From NCBI GenBank assembly GCA_008933995.1, contig WARS01000016.1, forward strand, positions 13,081,348 to 13,145,347: 64,000 nucleotides of DNA, read 5' to 3'. The position numbers and the translations under genes are program-made. The stretch is from Datnioides undecimradiatus. Its lineage: Eukaryota > Chordata > Actinopteri > Lobotiformes > Datnioididae. Positions within the stretch are counted from its first letter, which is position 1; each line of letters begins with the position of its first letter. Below are positions 1 through 14,696 of this stretch, piece by piece. The notes beneath the pieces are model-generated. The model had not been told where the DNA came from. It ran no database searches and was given only the letters and a program-made list of their open reading frames with translations.

Positions 1-3000
1 CTGTTTTTGTGTGTGTGCGCGCGTGTATTGGTGCATAATGGAATGTGTTTGCCTTTAACACAATGTCTTCCTCCATCAGGAATAAAACAAGTACATGCAT
101 GTGTTGTTGTGTGTTTGTGCAAGTTTAGATAATATGCAATGGTGCCAGTGGACCGCTGGACACTGGTGCCATTGCCCTCAGGCCATACAGTCCACAATTC
201 CTGCAGTGTACTTGATGTGTGCTTCAGCCTCAACAAAAAAAAAAAAAAAAAAAAAATGACAACAACACTCAAACATTAAAACAAGTACACTGCACTGTCC
301 ACAAATTGCTTAGTTTTTTGACTGCAATATTGCATGTGTGAAATTTAGTAGGTAATAGACTCCTGTGAAAAATACTTATTGTCTTGTCTTTGTCATGTCA
401 GTAAATATGACGCTATTGCGTGCACCCAGTTAGCCAAGAACAGAAAAGGGCTCTGTCTAAAGTTACCAAAAGCCTGCCAGCTCCTCCAAAGCTACCTGAT
501 TAGCGTGTTTTCTTGTTTGCTTCATTCTTACTCTATTTAATAACAGACTTCAATTCAATTTTTCTGTATGTTTTAAGCAAACGATAACAGTCCTTGGTGT
601 AACTCATGAACAATGTGCTACAGCTACTGCTTCCAGTCTGCTAAGCAAAGCTAACAGTTGTTAAACTTAAGATTAACATTAACTTTATTATTCATTTTTG
701 GCAAGAGGCTTATTTTCCAAAATGTCCAACTGTTTCTTTAACATTTCAGGAAAGCGAATATGATATCCCACCATATTTTACCCTAAAACGTAATGCCATG
801 TCCATGCCAAAGTTACCTCAAGCCACATTCTTTCTAATGACCAGCAGGCGGCGACTCCACAGACTGCAGAGAGAGTTTAGACTGTATGTGTCTAAGAATG
901 TGACCCCACTCCTCATTTGACTTAGTGCATCAGTAAACATTTTCATAATTAGTTATATCTCTAGTTTCAAGTCATCGTCGGCATGATGTTCATTTTATAA
1001 ATAATGGTCTCATTTAGAGTAAAGTACTCAATATAGTATTGTCTACAGCATGGCAATCAGTTAGGACAGTGAAACAGCAATGTAGATCCAATGATCCAAT
1101 GTAGATCCAGCACAGTGGCTATGTCCACCATTATATAAAGTCTATGGACCTGACAACACCCTCAATTTGAAATCTAGTCTGAGTGGGGCAATTATGGTAT
1201 AGTCAGAGTATGACATTAAAAGAAATGAGATCCCAGGACAATAGGTGGACAATGAAACTGTGTGGTGTCCTCTCTACAGAATTTTTTTTTGTTGTTGTTT
1301 TACAAAAGACTTTTTAGCTAAATGTGTAAGGAATGTGTAAGTGTTTTAAAAAGCTGCCCACCCTCTTGCTGCACTCGAACAAATCACTCACGGCTAGAGA
1401 GGGACCACGGACCACTCACAGAAAAGTGGCTTCTCTTCCTGAGAAGGAAGCATAAAAATCACATGGTGTCACGGATGTCATAGTTCCCATGGCAACGTGC
1501 TGCATTCAGAGTGGAATGACAAGCAAGCAAATGCACATATACAGAAATACACACACACACTTACACATTTAATAGTGCACATAAACTGTAGATGGAGACA
1601 AGTGGCACTTAAAAATGGCCTTGTTCACAAACCATTGATCTCCTATACCTCACTCAAACCCGTCACAAGCATTAAACAACTGCACACTAAATAAAGCTAG
1701 CCTGACTCAATGCTGTTTGGGATGAAAAGAAAAAAATAGTTTTAAGAAGTTGAGATCACAAATGACAGAAAAGGAAAATGATCCCAAACAACAAAACCCT
1801 AAATTAAGGGTTAATGACTCACCGCTCACACTGTCATCAAAAGATCAAAACTTAGATAAGAAAGCAGCCTAATAAGTAAGCAAATAATGATGCTGCAATT
1901 TCTTTCACTTCTTCTTCTCATAATCACTTTCGTTACTACCTTTTGAATAAAGGAGTCCTCTAAGGCCATCTCCCATTCTAGAGTTTCAGTAATGTGAAGA
2001 CATAAGAGGGAAAGCATTGTCTTTAAAAGGTTATGTAACAACAGCACCTGGCTGCTGCAAGGACATAGAAACAACCGCAGTATATTTCAGTGACGATATT
2101 AATATCTGTCTTTTACAGCCTCCCACAGGACGTCTATATTATCCACCTCATCACTTTAACTCATACTCTGCAGGTGTGCAGTTTTCAGTAGCATCTCTTA
2201 CATGACAGTTGATGCATTTAGATATGTCTGTCTGGACTCTCAGAGTGATGCATGTGATAAAATAAATCAAGCAGCTTCATACCTTTAAGAATGTGAAGAA
2301 AGAGGGAAGTTGTCAAAGTCAAGGGCGAAACAGGGAAGGTGAGACGTTGTAGGACTCTGTAAATAGAGCAAGCACACAGAGGTGGGTGCATGTAGCCTAC
2401 AAACACACACACATGCGTGCTAGCACACACACACAAACAGTGCATTTGTCCTCCTTGACTTTCCCTTTTACACACTCCAGTCAGCACAGTATCCCAGGGA
2501 ATAACAACTATATTGGACAATTCTGCATTTCATGAACTACACCCAGGGCCAGTCAAAGGGTGTGGAAGTTGTAACTGTGAATTAAACCTACTTGATTTTA
2601 ATGCAGGAAACGGGAGTTTGTTTTCAATCAGCACTTAATGCCTCTCATTTTTATGAATAAAGTGGTTAAAAACAGCCAATTTTAGAGGAGCGTTTTAGCA
2701 TCTTTCAGCTGTTTGGTTTGTTTTTCCACCACACAACTTAACTGTTTTAGCTCACTCTTGCCACTTCCATGAATGTAAGCAGCTCGTTTCAGCAAAAATG
2801 TGTAAAATACCACTGTACCCTACCTGCCCAGCATAAACATACAGACAAATCTGCCACTGAAGAGTAGCTCTCTGCCCGCTGAATTTGTGTGCAGCTAGTA
2901 ACAAGTTCACCACATAGTATAAAATGCGATAATATGTGCTGTGTTGACTTGCTTATTTCCAAAGCTATGATGCATTTTTAGTTTTTCTTTCTTTCTAATT

Positions 3001-5194
3001 ATCACAAAAGCCATGTGCAGGAATTGCACAAGTTAGAAGCAAGAAACAATGCCATTGTTGAAAAATCCAAGTCCAGTATTGACGTTCTGGACTGGTCAAA
3101 GGGTTTCAGCCCTCCTTTGCATGTCACTTATTCACATTCAAGACTTTCACACTTACACGACAGTGGCTGACAAACCATCAAACTGGATTAGAGCTCATGG
3201 CTATTTCTCAACAATCATCAGGCCAATTAATGTTTCCCATGATATATCAGCTTGCAATTTGTGGTTAAAAAATATATGCAACCTAAATGAGCCTTGTTTT
3301 TTGTGTGTGTGTGTGTGTGTGTATGGTATGCACAGGAGCACAAATAGTACTCCCTCTACAGTATGCTGCACAAGCACATACAGGCACACACGAAAACAAA
3401 CAAAAGAGTGGTGTTTAGAAGGTGCTGGTGCTGGCATGTGTGAAAACACAGGTACAAAAGAACATGCAGGCTGTATTGTTAAGGAAAAGTTACCATTCTA
3501 ACAATTACCTCAACCCCACAAACACACCCACAAAAGACAGTGAGACAGTTTTGCCATATCGTTAAAGGAAAGCCATGTGATCTGAGCTTGTGTGCTCCCA
3601 CTGCCTGGCTGCTCACGTGAAGCCTCTCTCTTGTCTTGGGGAATCAGAAGTAGGCCGAGTCAGTGGATGTGCTCATTTCATACACCATCACTGTGGATCA
3701 CAGCCAAGGACATTCTTGCTTCAAATTACCATGCTAGGGAATTTCAGCCATAAAGAATTAATCAGATTTTTAGCAAAATGGGATTATAAAGAAGATACAG
3801 CACAGGTCAGCTAAGATATGATTTATGTGGCTTAAGTCTTGACCACCTCTAAAGACACTGTTACACTCCTACTTCAGGGTTCATATCCCAGATTTGGGTA
3901 CATTAAAAAATGCAATTAATCACAAGAAAATGAGCCTGGAGTATATTGTCGTATGAATGAAATATGAGTAAGCTATAATGAAATATACATAAAAATAGCT
4001 TGGCCTAGTTTCAGTTCATGGAGCTACAGTAAAGAGTAGTTGAATGCTGTCGTTGGTTTGTCCTTGATGTCACTCATGAACACACTTTGGATCAACCCCA
4101 GTCCAGTGTAGTGACATGAGGTATAAGTATGGGACACATCAAGAAAATGCTATTTTCTTTTCTTTATTTAAACAGTATGAAGGAAGGAAGGCAAACTATA
4201 GCCAGTATAATTATCAGTGATTACCGGTACAAAATGCACTTCCATCCAATTCCATCTGAACATTAATCCATCGCAAATGATTTGTTTGTCTAAAGTGTAA
4301 AACAACAACAAACTGAGGTGCAGATTTCCATGAGCAAACATAATTACAGGAAAACTTTTAAAAAACTTTTAAAACATGTAAAGTCATGCAGATTCACAGC
4401 AAGTCAGTAAACCACAAACTTCAAGGGACTTCCTGGAGGATATACCTGCTTATGCATAACTTGCCTTTCAATATGAATGGTATAACATACAATCCAAATG
4501 AAACAAAAAGAAGTAAAGCCTCAAACACAACAAAACATACTGTTAAAATATATATTCTTTGGAACAGAAATCCTGCATCTGGCCAAGATGGATGTGTTGT
4601 GTGCCATGTGTTGTGTATTTAAGTGCTACTGACATTTCAAATTAAAGGAGTGCTCAAAAAGAGCATGTTAAGAGTATGACACACATCTACCTGCTAGCTC
4701 TCAACATGGCACTTAAAAGTTTGGAGCTATTTCTTCACAGACGACAACGAAAGCAGCCAAATTGGATTTTTAAATATATTTTCACAGTGACCATTTATCA
4801 CAACAAGCCCAATGCTTTTTCTAAAAACACACCCACAAAGCAGTCCACCACTCCTGACCTGTCAATTTATGGTCTCAGCATTTTCAGGTCACTCATATTT
4901 TCACTCAGATATGCTAGAACACAGCTTTACGTTCACTTTTTACATCATGACCAGGACAAACTGTATCTAGAGAAAGGCAACCAATCCAAAGTCTCATTTC
5001 CCTCTGAAGTGCCGTCCTTAAATTTGTGCATTAAGGTCATTTAAATTCCTCCTATTCCAGGAAAATGAATTGATGGTGAACTCACAGTTCTTATTTTTGC
5101 CTTTCTGCTTTTTTTTAAAAAATTAAATTGCAGAGTTGCTGATTCAAAACAAGCAGAATCCACCTCTACATAGACAAAAGAGCAACCCCAAAAG
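1..5194. other. Intergenic, no gene recognised
   Basis: I see no supported coding exon on either strand. Reading frames here are short and lack recognisable domains or convincing splice contexts. The stretch holds a run of 22 A at 235-256 and a short (GT)n at 3302-3322, in otherwise AT-rich sequence. Distal regulatory elements cannot be excluded by eye. Confidence 0.6.
235..256. repeat. Poly(A) run, 22 bases
   Basis: An uninterrupted A homopolymer. It could be the tail of an old retroposed sequence on the + strand, but the sequence before it is not recognisable as a SINE. Confidence 0.85.
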
Positions 5195-5266
5195 AGATAG
5201 ATAGATAGATAGATAGATACTTTATTAATCCCGAGGGAAATTCAGGTATCCAGCAGCAGCGTAAAA
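5195..5266 (-). mobile_element. 3' tail of a non-LTR retrotransposon (LINE or its SINE)
   Basis: A (GATA)n run at 5195-5219 is followed directly by a TTTATTAATCCCGAGGGAAATTC-type block. On the minus strand this reads as a conserved block with AATAAAG followed by a (TATC)n tail, a 3' end seen on many teleost LINE copies (Rex/L2-like) and their SINE partners. The body upstream on the minus strand (beyond about 5270) has no recognisable reverse transcriptase, so this is a short 5'-truncated copy. Family assignment is from memory of the tail motif only. Confidence 0.55.
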
Positions 5267-5519
5267 TTGTGCAAACACTTGCATGTATCAAACATGAGAA
5301 AATGGAGAAATCAAATAAAGCAGCGTCTATTAGAAATCTAAGGCACCTATTTTGCACCCTTTCCTGTGGGACGGATGTGGAATCATTAATTTTAGCTGAA
5401 ATGAATTTCACATATTTGAGGTATTACTTTTAACAATTTTATGCATATTCTGGTGAGACCTTCATCCATTCGTTCTTGCACAGCATGTAAATCATGCAAA
5501 GAGGCCTCATTTTGTCCAA

Positions 5520-6381
5520 ATCACCGACGATGACGTGACATGGGAGGGGGGCGCTACAAGAAGCCACATGATGAGACTAAGAGTAATTTAAAGGTTGAAA
5601 TTGCACCCAAACGTACACCGAATATGTCGTTGGGCGCTTAGAAGTACTTTGAGAGTGAAAACACGCTGGGTTTCGTCTTTGTTTTGCAGCTTGAAGCTTT
5701 AAGTTGGCCAATGCAAAAACTAAACAGAGTAACTTAAAAAGTTTCTCTCTAAAATCACTGTGTTCACTCACCAGATGGCACGTCATATTGGCCGGTGAAT
5801 GAAAGCAGCAAGCAAGTCAACCTGTTGCTTTGGAGAAAAGCTGTTTATCCGCTCTGCAGTCATTCCGAGCGACAACAACAGGAAACATGAGGCTGCTGCT
5901 GCTGCTGCTGCTGTCTGGAGGGCTGGCCTCACGGTAATGACTGGAGTCAGGTAACCGCCGGGCAGACCGACTCTAGTCCTCCTCGCGGACGCGTTTGGGC
6001 ACGAGGGGAGGCGGTGAGAGCAGCTTTTCGAGACGCTTTCACTCCCTTTTTTTTATCACTGCCTCGACCTTTTCCCTAAAACAAACTTTACACACTTGTT
6101 GAGTTTGGTAAATGCGACGACGTGTTAGTCTGGAGTTCATGTGACGAGTGACGCGGTTTTTTGGAACGAGCTCATCGCAGAGGCCACTCAGGTGTTCAAC
6201 TTCACCGGAGAGTTTACGTCGTATTTATTTATTTTTTCTTTCCTCTTAATTCATTGAGTTGAAGGCAGGATTTCTTCAAGTTTTTATCGTGTGTCCAGTA
6301 TCAACACTTTTTTTGTACTTGGTTTCGTTTTACCTCTGAACTTTATTGGACCTGGACTCACGAGTGGTCAAGTTTGAACAG
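5520..6381 (+). promoter_or_regulatory. palm3: Candidate promoter and noncoding first exon of palm3
   Basis: This patch is visibly richer in CpG than its surroundings (clusters near 5525-5540, 5955-6000 and 6110-6165) and contains a CRE-like TGACGTGA at 5531-5538. It ends in a textbook splice donor, CAG|GTAAGT, with the last exon base at 6381. The first coding exon of palm3 has only 8 bases between its acceptor and its ATG, so an upstream noncoding exon must exist, and this is the best candidate. An earlier alternative donor (TCAG|GTAACC) lies at 5951. The start site is not defined, and another transcript could own this region. Confidence 0.45.
5887..5937 (+). other. Short upstream ORF with a seven-leucine CTG run
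   Basis: ATG at 5887 opens a 16-codon frame with seven consecutive CTG codons, ending at TAA 5935-5937. If it lies in the palm3 5' exon it is an upstream ORF. It also looks like the start of a signal peptide, and a possible donor (CACG|GTAATG) overlaps its end, but no matching downstream exon was found. Confidence 0.35.
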
Positions 6382-9300
6382 GTAAGTTTTACGGGATGTT
6401 TCTTGGTTTATTCTGGCCTCCACATTTCTGCACGAATTTCACTACAAGGTTAGTGTACGTGGTCGGTTGACACCTTTTGAAACGGAGCCAGGAGGTGGCA
6501 GTGAGCCCAGCCAGAGTTGGACAGCCCCAGCAGCTGTTGACTTGTCTGACCTCCGTTGTGCATTGCAAACCCAGGAGTTATTTATTGATTAAAACCCTTT
6601 GAAATATAATTTGGCTCTTCAGGTGTCACCATTGATGGGTTCTGACACTCTCTGGCTTCTTAAATCCTGACCCAACAATAATAAAAATACATTTTGCATA
6701 AGGATAAAGATGTGCCTTTCAATCTGCACAGTGGTTAGTTTACAGGAACCACTTTATCATAGTTATTGTAGACTTTATCTTTACAGATAGGATGTGTGCA
6801 CAGTAGTCTACCCAGTATGTGTCTTACAAAATAAAGTGTGTGACTGGCTGTTTTTAGCAGGATTTTTTGGTTTTTTTCCCTGACTAGGAGTAATTAAGTC
6901 CAAGAGCCTGAAGTCTACAGGGCATTTATGACAGTTTATGATGCAGTGGTTTAGGTAGTGGATCTGTCCTTTGACACATTCCTTGCTACTGTTGCAGCTG
7001 CATCTAACTACCAACACAAGCGAACATACACACACTAAAGAGACTGCGCTGTGTAGTCAAGATCTAAAGTTTTAAGTGTAACCACACATCTATGTATGAC
7101 TCACATACTTACAGAAAAACACACAGCTGTTTTCTCACTTTTAACCAGACCACACTTGATCTGTGCTATAGCTTCATTTAAAAAAAGCCTCTTTCTGCCC
7201 CACAACCCATCAAACAAATGCTGCTTAGCATGCAGCTGAGCACATTGATTTACAAGCAGAGATCCCAGCAGGAGCTCCTGACATGGCTCTTCTTCTGTCA
7301 GGCTGACGAACTGAGGGCCTTGAGGCCATATCCAGGGGGTGTTACTCACCTCTGGCTTAATTTGACTCTCAGGAAAACAGTTACGTTCTGGCGCGTGTGT
7401 TAACAAGCATAGTTGTGCCCCAGGTTTCAAAGAGATGATGCACATAAAGGATCACTGCACAGGATATGTGGAAATATAAATGTCACTGCAGCCAAAATTA
7501 AAGAGACAATCACTGTCCTGGGATGAGTATAAACTTTATCTGCCATCACTCTCAGAAAAACCTTACTGAGGTGTAAAATCCCTTAAAGAGCATTGCACTG
7601 GGTTCTTCTGATACATCAGCTTCATGTACCACTGATTTGGTCATTCATCTTCAAACCAGTAGCCTCCATCAACTAGGTTTCATTCTGTCATACTGCTTTC
7701 CCATTTTACTCTTTTGAACTCCATTAAGTGTTGACCATAATGCTTCCTCTTTGTCTGATCTGTCTACTCCAATCTTTCACCTTTGAACTGAAAAAAGTCA
7801 GTCTTTGGCTTTTGTATTCATGACTCAAAAATAAATAAACATTAGAGACTATGGCAATATGAGTTCATTGCAGATACATAGTTATAAGTGTATATGTCAG
7901 CTACTAAAATAAAATGCCGGTCCGTTTGTTGCTGTACGGCTAAAAAGTTATTTTACTGTGTGTTCAAAATATAGCACAGAGCCCGGTCGATGCTATAGTC
8001 ATTTGCAAAGCAGTTTGGTTTTCATATGAATCTGCAAAAATCTACCCAGACGCACAAAGAGGAAGGGAGACGGGTAGAGTGGGCGAGATAGCTGTTTAAG
8101 ACAGATAAAAGAGCAGGAGAAACTGTGTGGTCGTCAGCACCACCAATCAGAAAGAGTTTTATCTTTTCAAATCGCGTTGAAGAGAGCAGAAGAGAGTCAG
8201 ACTCTGACAAAGTGGAGGGAGATTAAAAAACAGAAAGATAAAGGGGAGGAGACAAAAGAGTAGCTGGGAGTGATGAAATGTGCCACTTCTTTGCTTGGCA
8301 AACTGGGTGATGGATGAGTTTTTCAGCAGGAGGGAAATTCCTCACTGCTTCATCACCCCCAGCACAGCTCCCTGTTTGTCTGTCTGTCCATCTTCACGTG
8401 ATGCAATATTGGATTGGATTTTCACATCTCAGTCCCTCTTACATACTGTAAGACAGCATTGTCATCAAGCGAACTTCACCTCGACTGTTGGTACATTTCC
8501 ATATTTTAGCTAAGCTGTTCACATGTTTGTGAAACAGTGCTCTGTGAGCATTTTGTTATTGTGTCAGAGTTTCACAGCTCTGCTGTTATGCGCTCTCTCT
8601 TTATGACATGTTGCTGCCGCTCTGACTGACTGTCTGTAGGCAGATTGTAAAAAATACTGTGCTTCTTCAGACGGTTGTTGTTATGGCTGCTCATGAGATT
8701 AGGCTCAGACACCAGGTGAACCATCTTTTTATCATGAAAACCAAACAGTTTACTGTTTTTACTTTTCTTTCGTGGTAGATCTCATTATTTAAGTAACATG
8801 AAGTAACATTTTAAGAAACATGTTTGTTATCAGGAAAAAATCGCCATTCCCATTAGTTCAGCTTGTATTTATACAGTGTCTAGCATTTCTTTTGTTTCTT
8901 AATACAGCTACAAGTGGAATATTTTGTGGATTAAATGGGTGGAGTGGTCCTTTTAAGCAGGTTAATCTGTTCGTATTATGTAAATTATTGCTGTCTGTGA
9001 TTACTGTAACAAGAGATGGGTTAAGTGTCAATATTGAGACATACTGAAATTAAGACATATGCTGAATTGCTCCAAGATGAGGTCACCTGTCCTTACAGCC
9101 TGTTTGTGCATTATGCCACCCTGTCAGTCCTGACACACCAAAGATACCTTCCATGCCCCAAAATTCAACTGAGAAGTGCAGTCTGAATTTCTGCAGCAAC
9201 TTCTCTCTGTCCTCTTTTTCTTGTGTCTTTGTGTCTTGTTTAGGCACAGAAGGTGGTTTTCAGATGCCGCTCTTTAAATCATTCTGCGTGTGTGTCTGTG

Positions 9301-12300
9301 TGTGGTATTCCTTTCATTTGCAATAATCTGTTGACTGAGACTGTCTGACGGTTGGTGAGAGATCGAGGAGGATAGAAAAACATTTACTAACTTCAGTTTA
9401 CTTTATGTCTGTCATACACATGCCCTTCTTTTGACACCAGCAACAATGTTTTAATCAAGCTGACAAGGATTAGACAGTAAAGTAATGTGTTGTTGTGTAG
9501 GTAGTGGTCTGAAGAGATAAGTAAGAAAGATCTGCACTGCCTCTGACAGGATAATAATTTAGCATCATAGCTTTGCAGCAATAACCAACGAGTTTCTGAT
9601 GAATTTCCTTTTCAAGTCTAGTCTCTATGAAGTTCCCTGCACGTCACTGGCTTGTGAATATTTTCAGTTGTAGGAAACATGATCAAATCCTGCAATATTA
9701 TATATACACACACGTAACCAATGTATCTTCATAAAGATTAAAATTCAGTTTTTGTTGAAATTGTTGTTGCATTAGAGAAGGGTGTGCTTAAATGTGTTTA
9801 GGTCAGTTTATCCATATTGTGGTAAATGTGTTGGAGAAATAACAGTAACATGTGTCAGTATAATGCAGTGCAATTTAGAGGCACCAAAACTACAAATCAA
9901 AAATGTTCTGTACATAATGAGCTTCACGAAGAAAGATTTGTTGTTGTATTAGATTGTGTAAGTTACAGCATGCTGTTCCTAAAACGCCTAAAACGTGCAA
10001 GTGAGCACAGATCCGATGTGCTATACAAGGCAACTGTTAGAAAACCAGGATGTAGTTTAGTCTGACTTTCCTGATGGACATCTGCATGCGTCAGTGGTTT
10101 GGTGCTCAAATGCAACTGAAACAAAGAGTGAAGCAGAAATGATGCAACCTCAAGACGTCACACAAAATCAAATACTCAAATGTGTGGTTATGAGTTTTAA
10201 AAGCTGGCAAAACATGACTGCACATTAGAAACGGGACATGCTGTAGCTTACAAATGCACCAAATCAAACACAGCAAAGCGTTAATGACTGGCACAACTAG
10301 GGCCACATTTTTTGGTGTGTGTAAATCTTTGTGGTGGGAGAGAGGAAGAGATGAAGGTGTTGTCATTTAGCGATGCCAGTAAGCTGTCTAACATTACACC
10401 TCCTTCCAAAGCTGCAGCTAATGTGTGATGTTGTGTCGTCAATTAAACGGTAAAAAAACATCTCATGACTGCCAATTTTAAACTAATTTGGGTGAAACTC
10501 ACCTGTTGCTGAATTGCTCAAAATGCCAAGGACAGATCTGCATCCCACACAGAAATGAAGTGATTTACCAAGGGTGTTTTGTGTTTTTTGTGGTTTTGAT
10601 AGCTGTGGCCTTGTTCTCAGTCATGGTCCATACATTCAGTTTAAATATCCTTTTCATTATTAGAGAAGGCTTGGAAACATTTTCTTTTTCTGCTTACAGG
10701 CATGATTTTTGTCTGGTGTTCACTTTAACAAAATGTTCCAGCTCTTGTTGCAGTGTTTAACACTGCAGTCTCAATTTGCACAAGTTCCCATTCTCTTTAT
10801 TGAGACTCATTAATTAATGAATTTGTGGATCCCATGTTAAAGGCTGTTCCCAGGGAGGAAGAGTAGTTTAGAAGTTTTGCACAGTAAGATGGGATGGTTT
10901 ATCACTTTTTCAGACTAGTCTCTAGTAGTATCAAGTAACAGTAGTTAGTGTCCTTGCCACAACCATATTCATCTTGTAGTCGCTTCACTCTCTATCTATA
11001 ATCAGAAAAATTCCATTAAGTAGGACAACTCCTAGTGTTTGCCTGCCCAGGTCAAGAAAGTGTACCAATTTACATATTTTTATGACCTGTGTTGACTAAA
11101 ACCTCAAGAACACATTATATTGTGTTCTGCTGATCGCGTTGTTACTGATACTCCACAGTGTAGCTTCCTGGGAACCAGCCAACACCTTAAACTCTGGGAG
11201 AAGCGGCTTTGGAGCGAGACATAGGTGAAAAAGCAGTAAAATTATTGAAATATTTTCTGATGTTGAGTTATTTTAACACCCCAGACACTGCAACATCTTT
11301 TGAGATTCAATAGAAGACCTGATACTGAGTTGTCCATCTTACAATGTTACTAGTTACTGTTTAAGTGTATCTTCTGTTCTTTGTACATATTATACGAGGG
11401 GAGTGTATTATCAACAAAGTGTGATGTGTACTTTGTATATAACTGGTGAAAGGCAGGCATTACTGTCAGATATTTTTCTAACAAGTGTAATAATAATGTA
11501 GCTGGTGCTGTTTTTTAATGTGGTATTGAAGAAATCTGGCTTCTGGAAAATGATTTAAAATCTTTCAAAATATAAAGAATGATTTGTTCCATTAAGACTT
11601 GAAATCGACAGAAAATCAGAGTTACAGACAGGGCTCTTTACAAAAAAATAAGTTTTATTAAAGAGAGAGAAGTGGGTGAGAGCAAATGCAAGTGAAAAAG
11701 GGGAACCCTGAGAGTGATGATGTTAATCCATTTGTATTATCTTTTACAAGTATTTAAATAAAAACTCTGAAGAGATCTTCAAGTCTGCTGCAATGGAATA
11801 CAGCTCCTTTGGAGGTGCCAGTGTTTTCCACGGTTTTGAGCTTGCTAGGCAGGATAATTTATTTAAACACGACGTAAAACAAGGGGTTTTACATTCTCAT
11901 TTATGTGTAAACAAAAGCCTTGATTTGTTTTGTAATGAAGAGATACCTCAGCTCCACTGACTCTGAGCTAATTGCAGAGGTAAAGTCAAATCACTGCACT
12001 GGTGCTGTTTATTATGCTCCTATGGATGCAATTTGATCATATCTCTTAAATCAATAGTCCTCAGTGCCATCAGTGCTGCTATAAACATTTCCTGTGTTAT
12101 GAGTTCATCCTTCATTGCCTCCAGAACATTATTCTCTGAGATGGTGAACTGCTCCAAGTTGGTTGAAAGATGAGTGTATTGTCTCTAGTTGCTTTAATGA
12201 TGGGCTGGAGTTCACTTTGTTTGTCCACTGTGATAATGAGGAAGGAGGAAAGTTAAACATTATGTTGCCTGATTAGACATTTACAAGATGACTGGACACC

Positions 12301-12634
12301 CTTTAGTATAGATTTATACAAGCTCTTTATCTGGTGAATGTGTTGCTATATCTCATTTATTAAAAGAAGTTGTCTTAGGCAAAATCATATCTGTTGAGAG
12401 TTTCTTTTAATGTACACAGATGCACAGTATATATAATGCTACACTGTTTTGTGGTTTAACTCTGTTTTGGGCTGCAGTGTGTTATAGTGTTTTATGTGAT
12501 ATGATGTGTGTAATTCTGGCTGAGCAACGAGGCCCCTCGGCACACAGGCCTGCAGGCTTTTGACTCCATGACAATAGTGAAAATGAACCGAGACCGGATT
12601 ACACCAGTCCTGCATTCCTCTCCAAACCTGTTTG

Positions 12635-12644
12635 ACACACACAC

Positions 12645-12676
<32 letters not shown>
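12635..12676. repeat. (CA)n microsatellite
   Basis: About 20 AC units with one GC interruption near 12649. Likely length-polymorphic. Confidence 0.95.
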
Positions 12677-14660
12677 TAATCCTGCACGTACAGACAGAGA
12701 ATTCACTGAAGCAAGCCAATACATGTCATACACACACGTTTGCTCAAAGGGCAAAGAGAACACTTACCAAGAAGAATAGCGTCTTCCTGTGAGTATGTGG
12801 GGAATTTAAAAAACCCATTCTAAAGTAGCTCTATCAAAAAGAATGAATGAAAAGTCCTGAGCCAATCTGCTTCAATTATTCACCAAGCAAGGCATTTTTG
12901 TAAAAATGATTAGGTAATTAAGATGGACCCAATTTTGTTTATTGCAATCCATTGCACTGTGTGTGTGAGAACACCCCCTGGTCAGAACCACCTTCCATTA
13001 ACACGGTCGAACTATGTACTAATGCAGAGTGTGGTGAATGAATAATCCACAGAGCTGCTCAAACGAATAACCTGCAGCCAGCGGTTTCAGTGAACAGCCA
13101 CAGAGTGCATCAATGATTGGAGAGGGCCAAGACACAAGACACAAAACCAAACTGCCAAATCCTGTCAAAGTCCTTGATTAATTCTGTATTAGAGTTAGTT
13201 GACTATTGCAAAAATCCTTATAGTAAAATCGCATATAAGATTATTTCAATTCAGTCAGTCCATTTACTGTTACAGCTCATTTCAGTAAACACGTGGTGGA
13301 AGGATCACACTAGAAACCATGTGGACGAAAGTTAAAGAAGAATTTGGAAACATATCTGACTGTTTTCAGGGTATAAACCAATTATCTTCACATATCAAAA
13401 AAACTGAGGTAAAAAAATCAAATTGTGAATTGAAATCGAAAGTTAAATCAAATTGTGGAGTTGCAAAATACTTGTTTTGTCCAACAGTGTAAATTTCAGT
13501 AATAGTCACATGTTTTTATTCACTTTACAATGATACAAAATAAAGTTAAAACACATATTTGCACAGTGGAGACACTAGGACAGAAAATGATTGATAGATA
13601 GATTAATAATTAGTTGGCAATGAATTTTCTGTTTTACATGAATAAACTTATTCTTTTAGCACCACAAAGACACTATTGTTCACTAAAGCCTTATGCTGTT
13701 CTGATTTCAGAGATTCAGAGGCATTTGTAAAGGCGACCAATTCCACACTTTTTTATAGGTACATCTGTTCAAAACTTTGAAGAACAGTATTGACTCTGAC
13801 AGTCAGAGTTGAGTGTCAGCAGATATTCAACAATTAATTACTTGATTATGAAATCACTTTTGTACTTTCTGCAGCTTTGTCACCAACAAAGCTGTAACTG
13901 CAGGTGCATAATTGTGGTTAAAGTTGCTGTCGCACCACCAGTCTTATGAAACCTCTGTTCATGTGTCTGCATGTGAAACACTGGCACATTTTGTGTCGCA
14001 GTGTGAGGCTAATGTGTGTTTCTTGGAGCTGGGTTTCGGTAGAGATGCAGGTGAATGTTTATGTTGTGTCACAGACCCAAGTGTCTTGTCAGGACTTGTC
14101 AGAATGGGTGTCTCAGACTCGGATCCCACTCTGCATCTCCTCCTCTTGTTCACGTTCTTTCATTTGTTTAAACCATCTGGCTCACTGCAGGATTTTCCAT
14201 TCATATGATGCCTCAGAGTCTTATCTTTCTCTTGGTCCTTTCTTTCATTCTAACCTTCGAACGTTTTCTCATTTCCAAAACTATCTCCCTGCTCTTTATG
14301 GCCTGTCAGCTTTAAGGCAGCTGAGGAGGGATGGCATGTTTCTGGACCAGGTTTTGTTCGAACAGAGACTCTATGGTAAAAAATCCAAAGTGTTGACCTT
14401 TTACCTCTTTCTCTGTTTGTCTTTTTTTGCTCTCTCTCCAATTTCATCTTAATTTGATGCCTTCAACTAAAATTACAGGTACACAAACACAGCTTGAGAC
14501 TTTATGTATATTTACAGCATGATGTGAGACTGGCACCGTTTACCACATTTAAATATACTGTAAAGAGGCTATAATGACATTCAGTTCATTGCAAAAGGCA
14601 ACTGTGCCCCCAGCCACACTGTCTCTGTTTCTAGCCTATAATCTTCACTCCTCTGCAAAG

Positions 14661-14662
<2 letters not shown>

Positions 14663-14692
<30 letters not shown>
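14663..14692. repeat. (CA)n microsatellite
   Basis: About 15 perfect AC units in palm3 intron 1. Confidence 0.95.

Positions 14693-14696
<4 letters not shown>

Noticed and set aside
4676..5044. 122-codon plus-strand frame
   Set aside because: Its composition is that of noncoding AT-rich sequence, with no domain.
12635..12676. Simple dinucleotide tracts as CRISPR-like or regulatory arrays
   Set aside because: They are ordinary microsatellites with no spacers.
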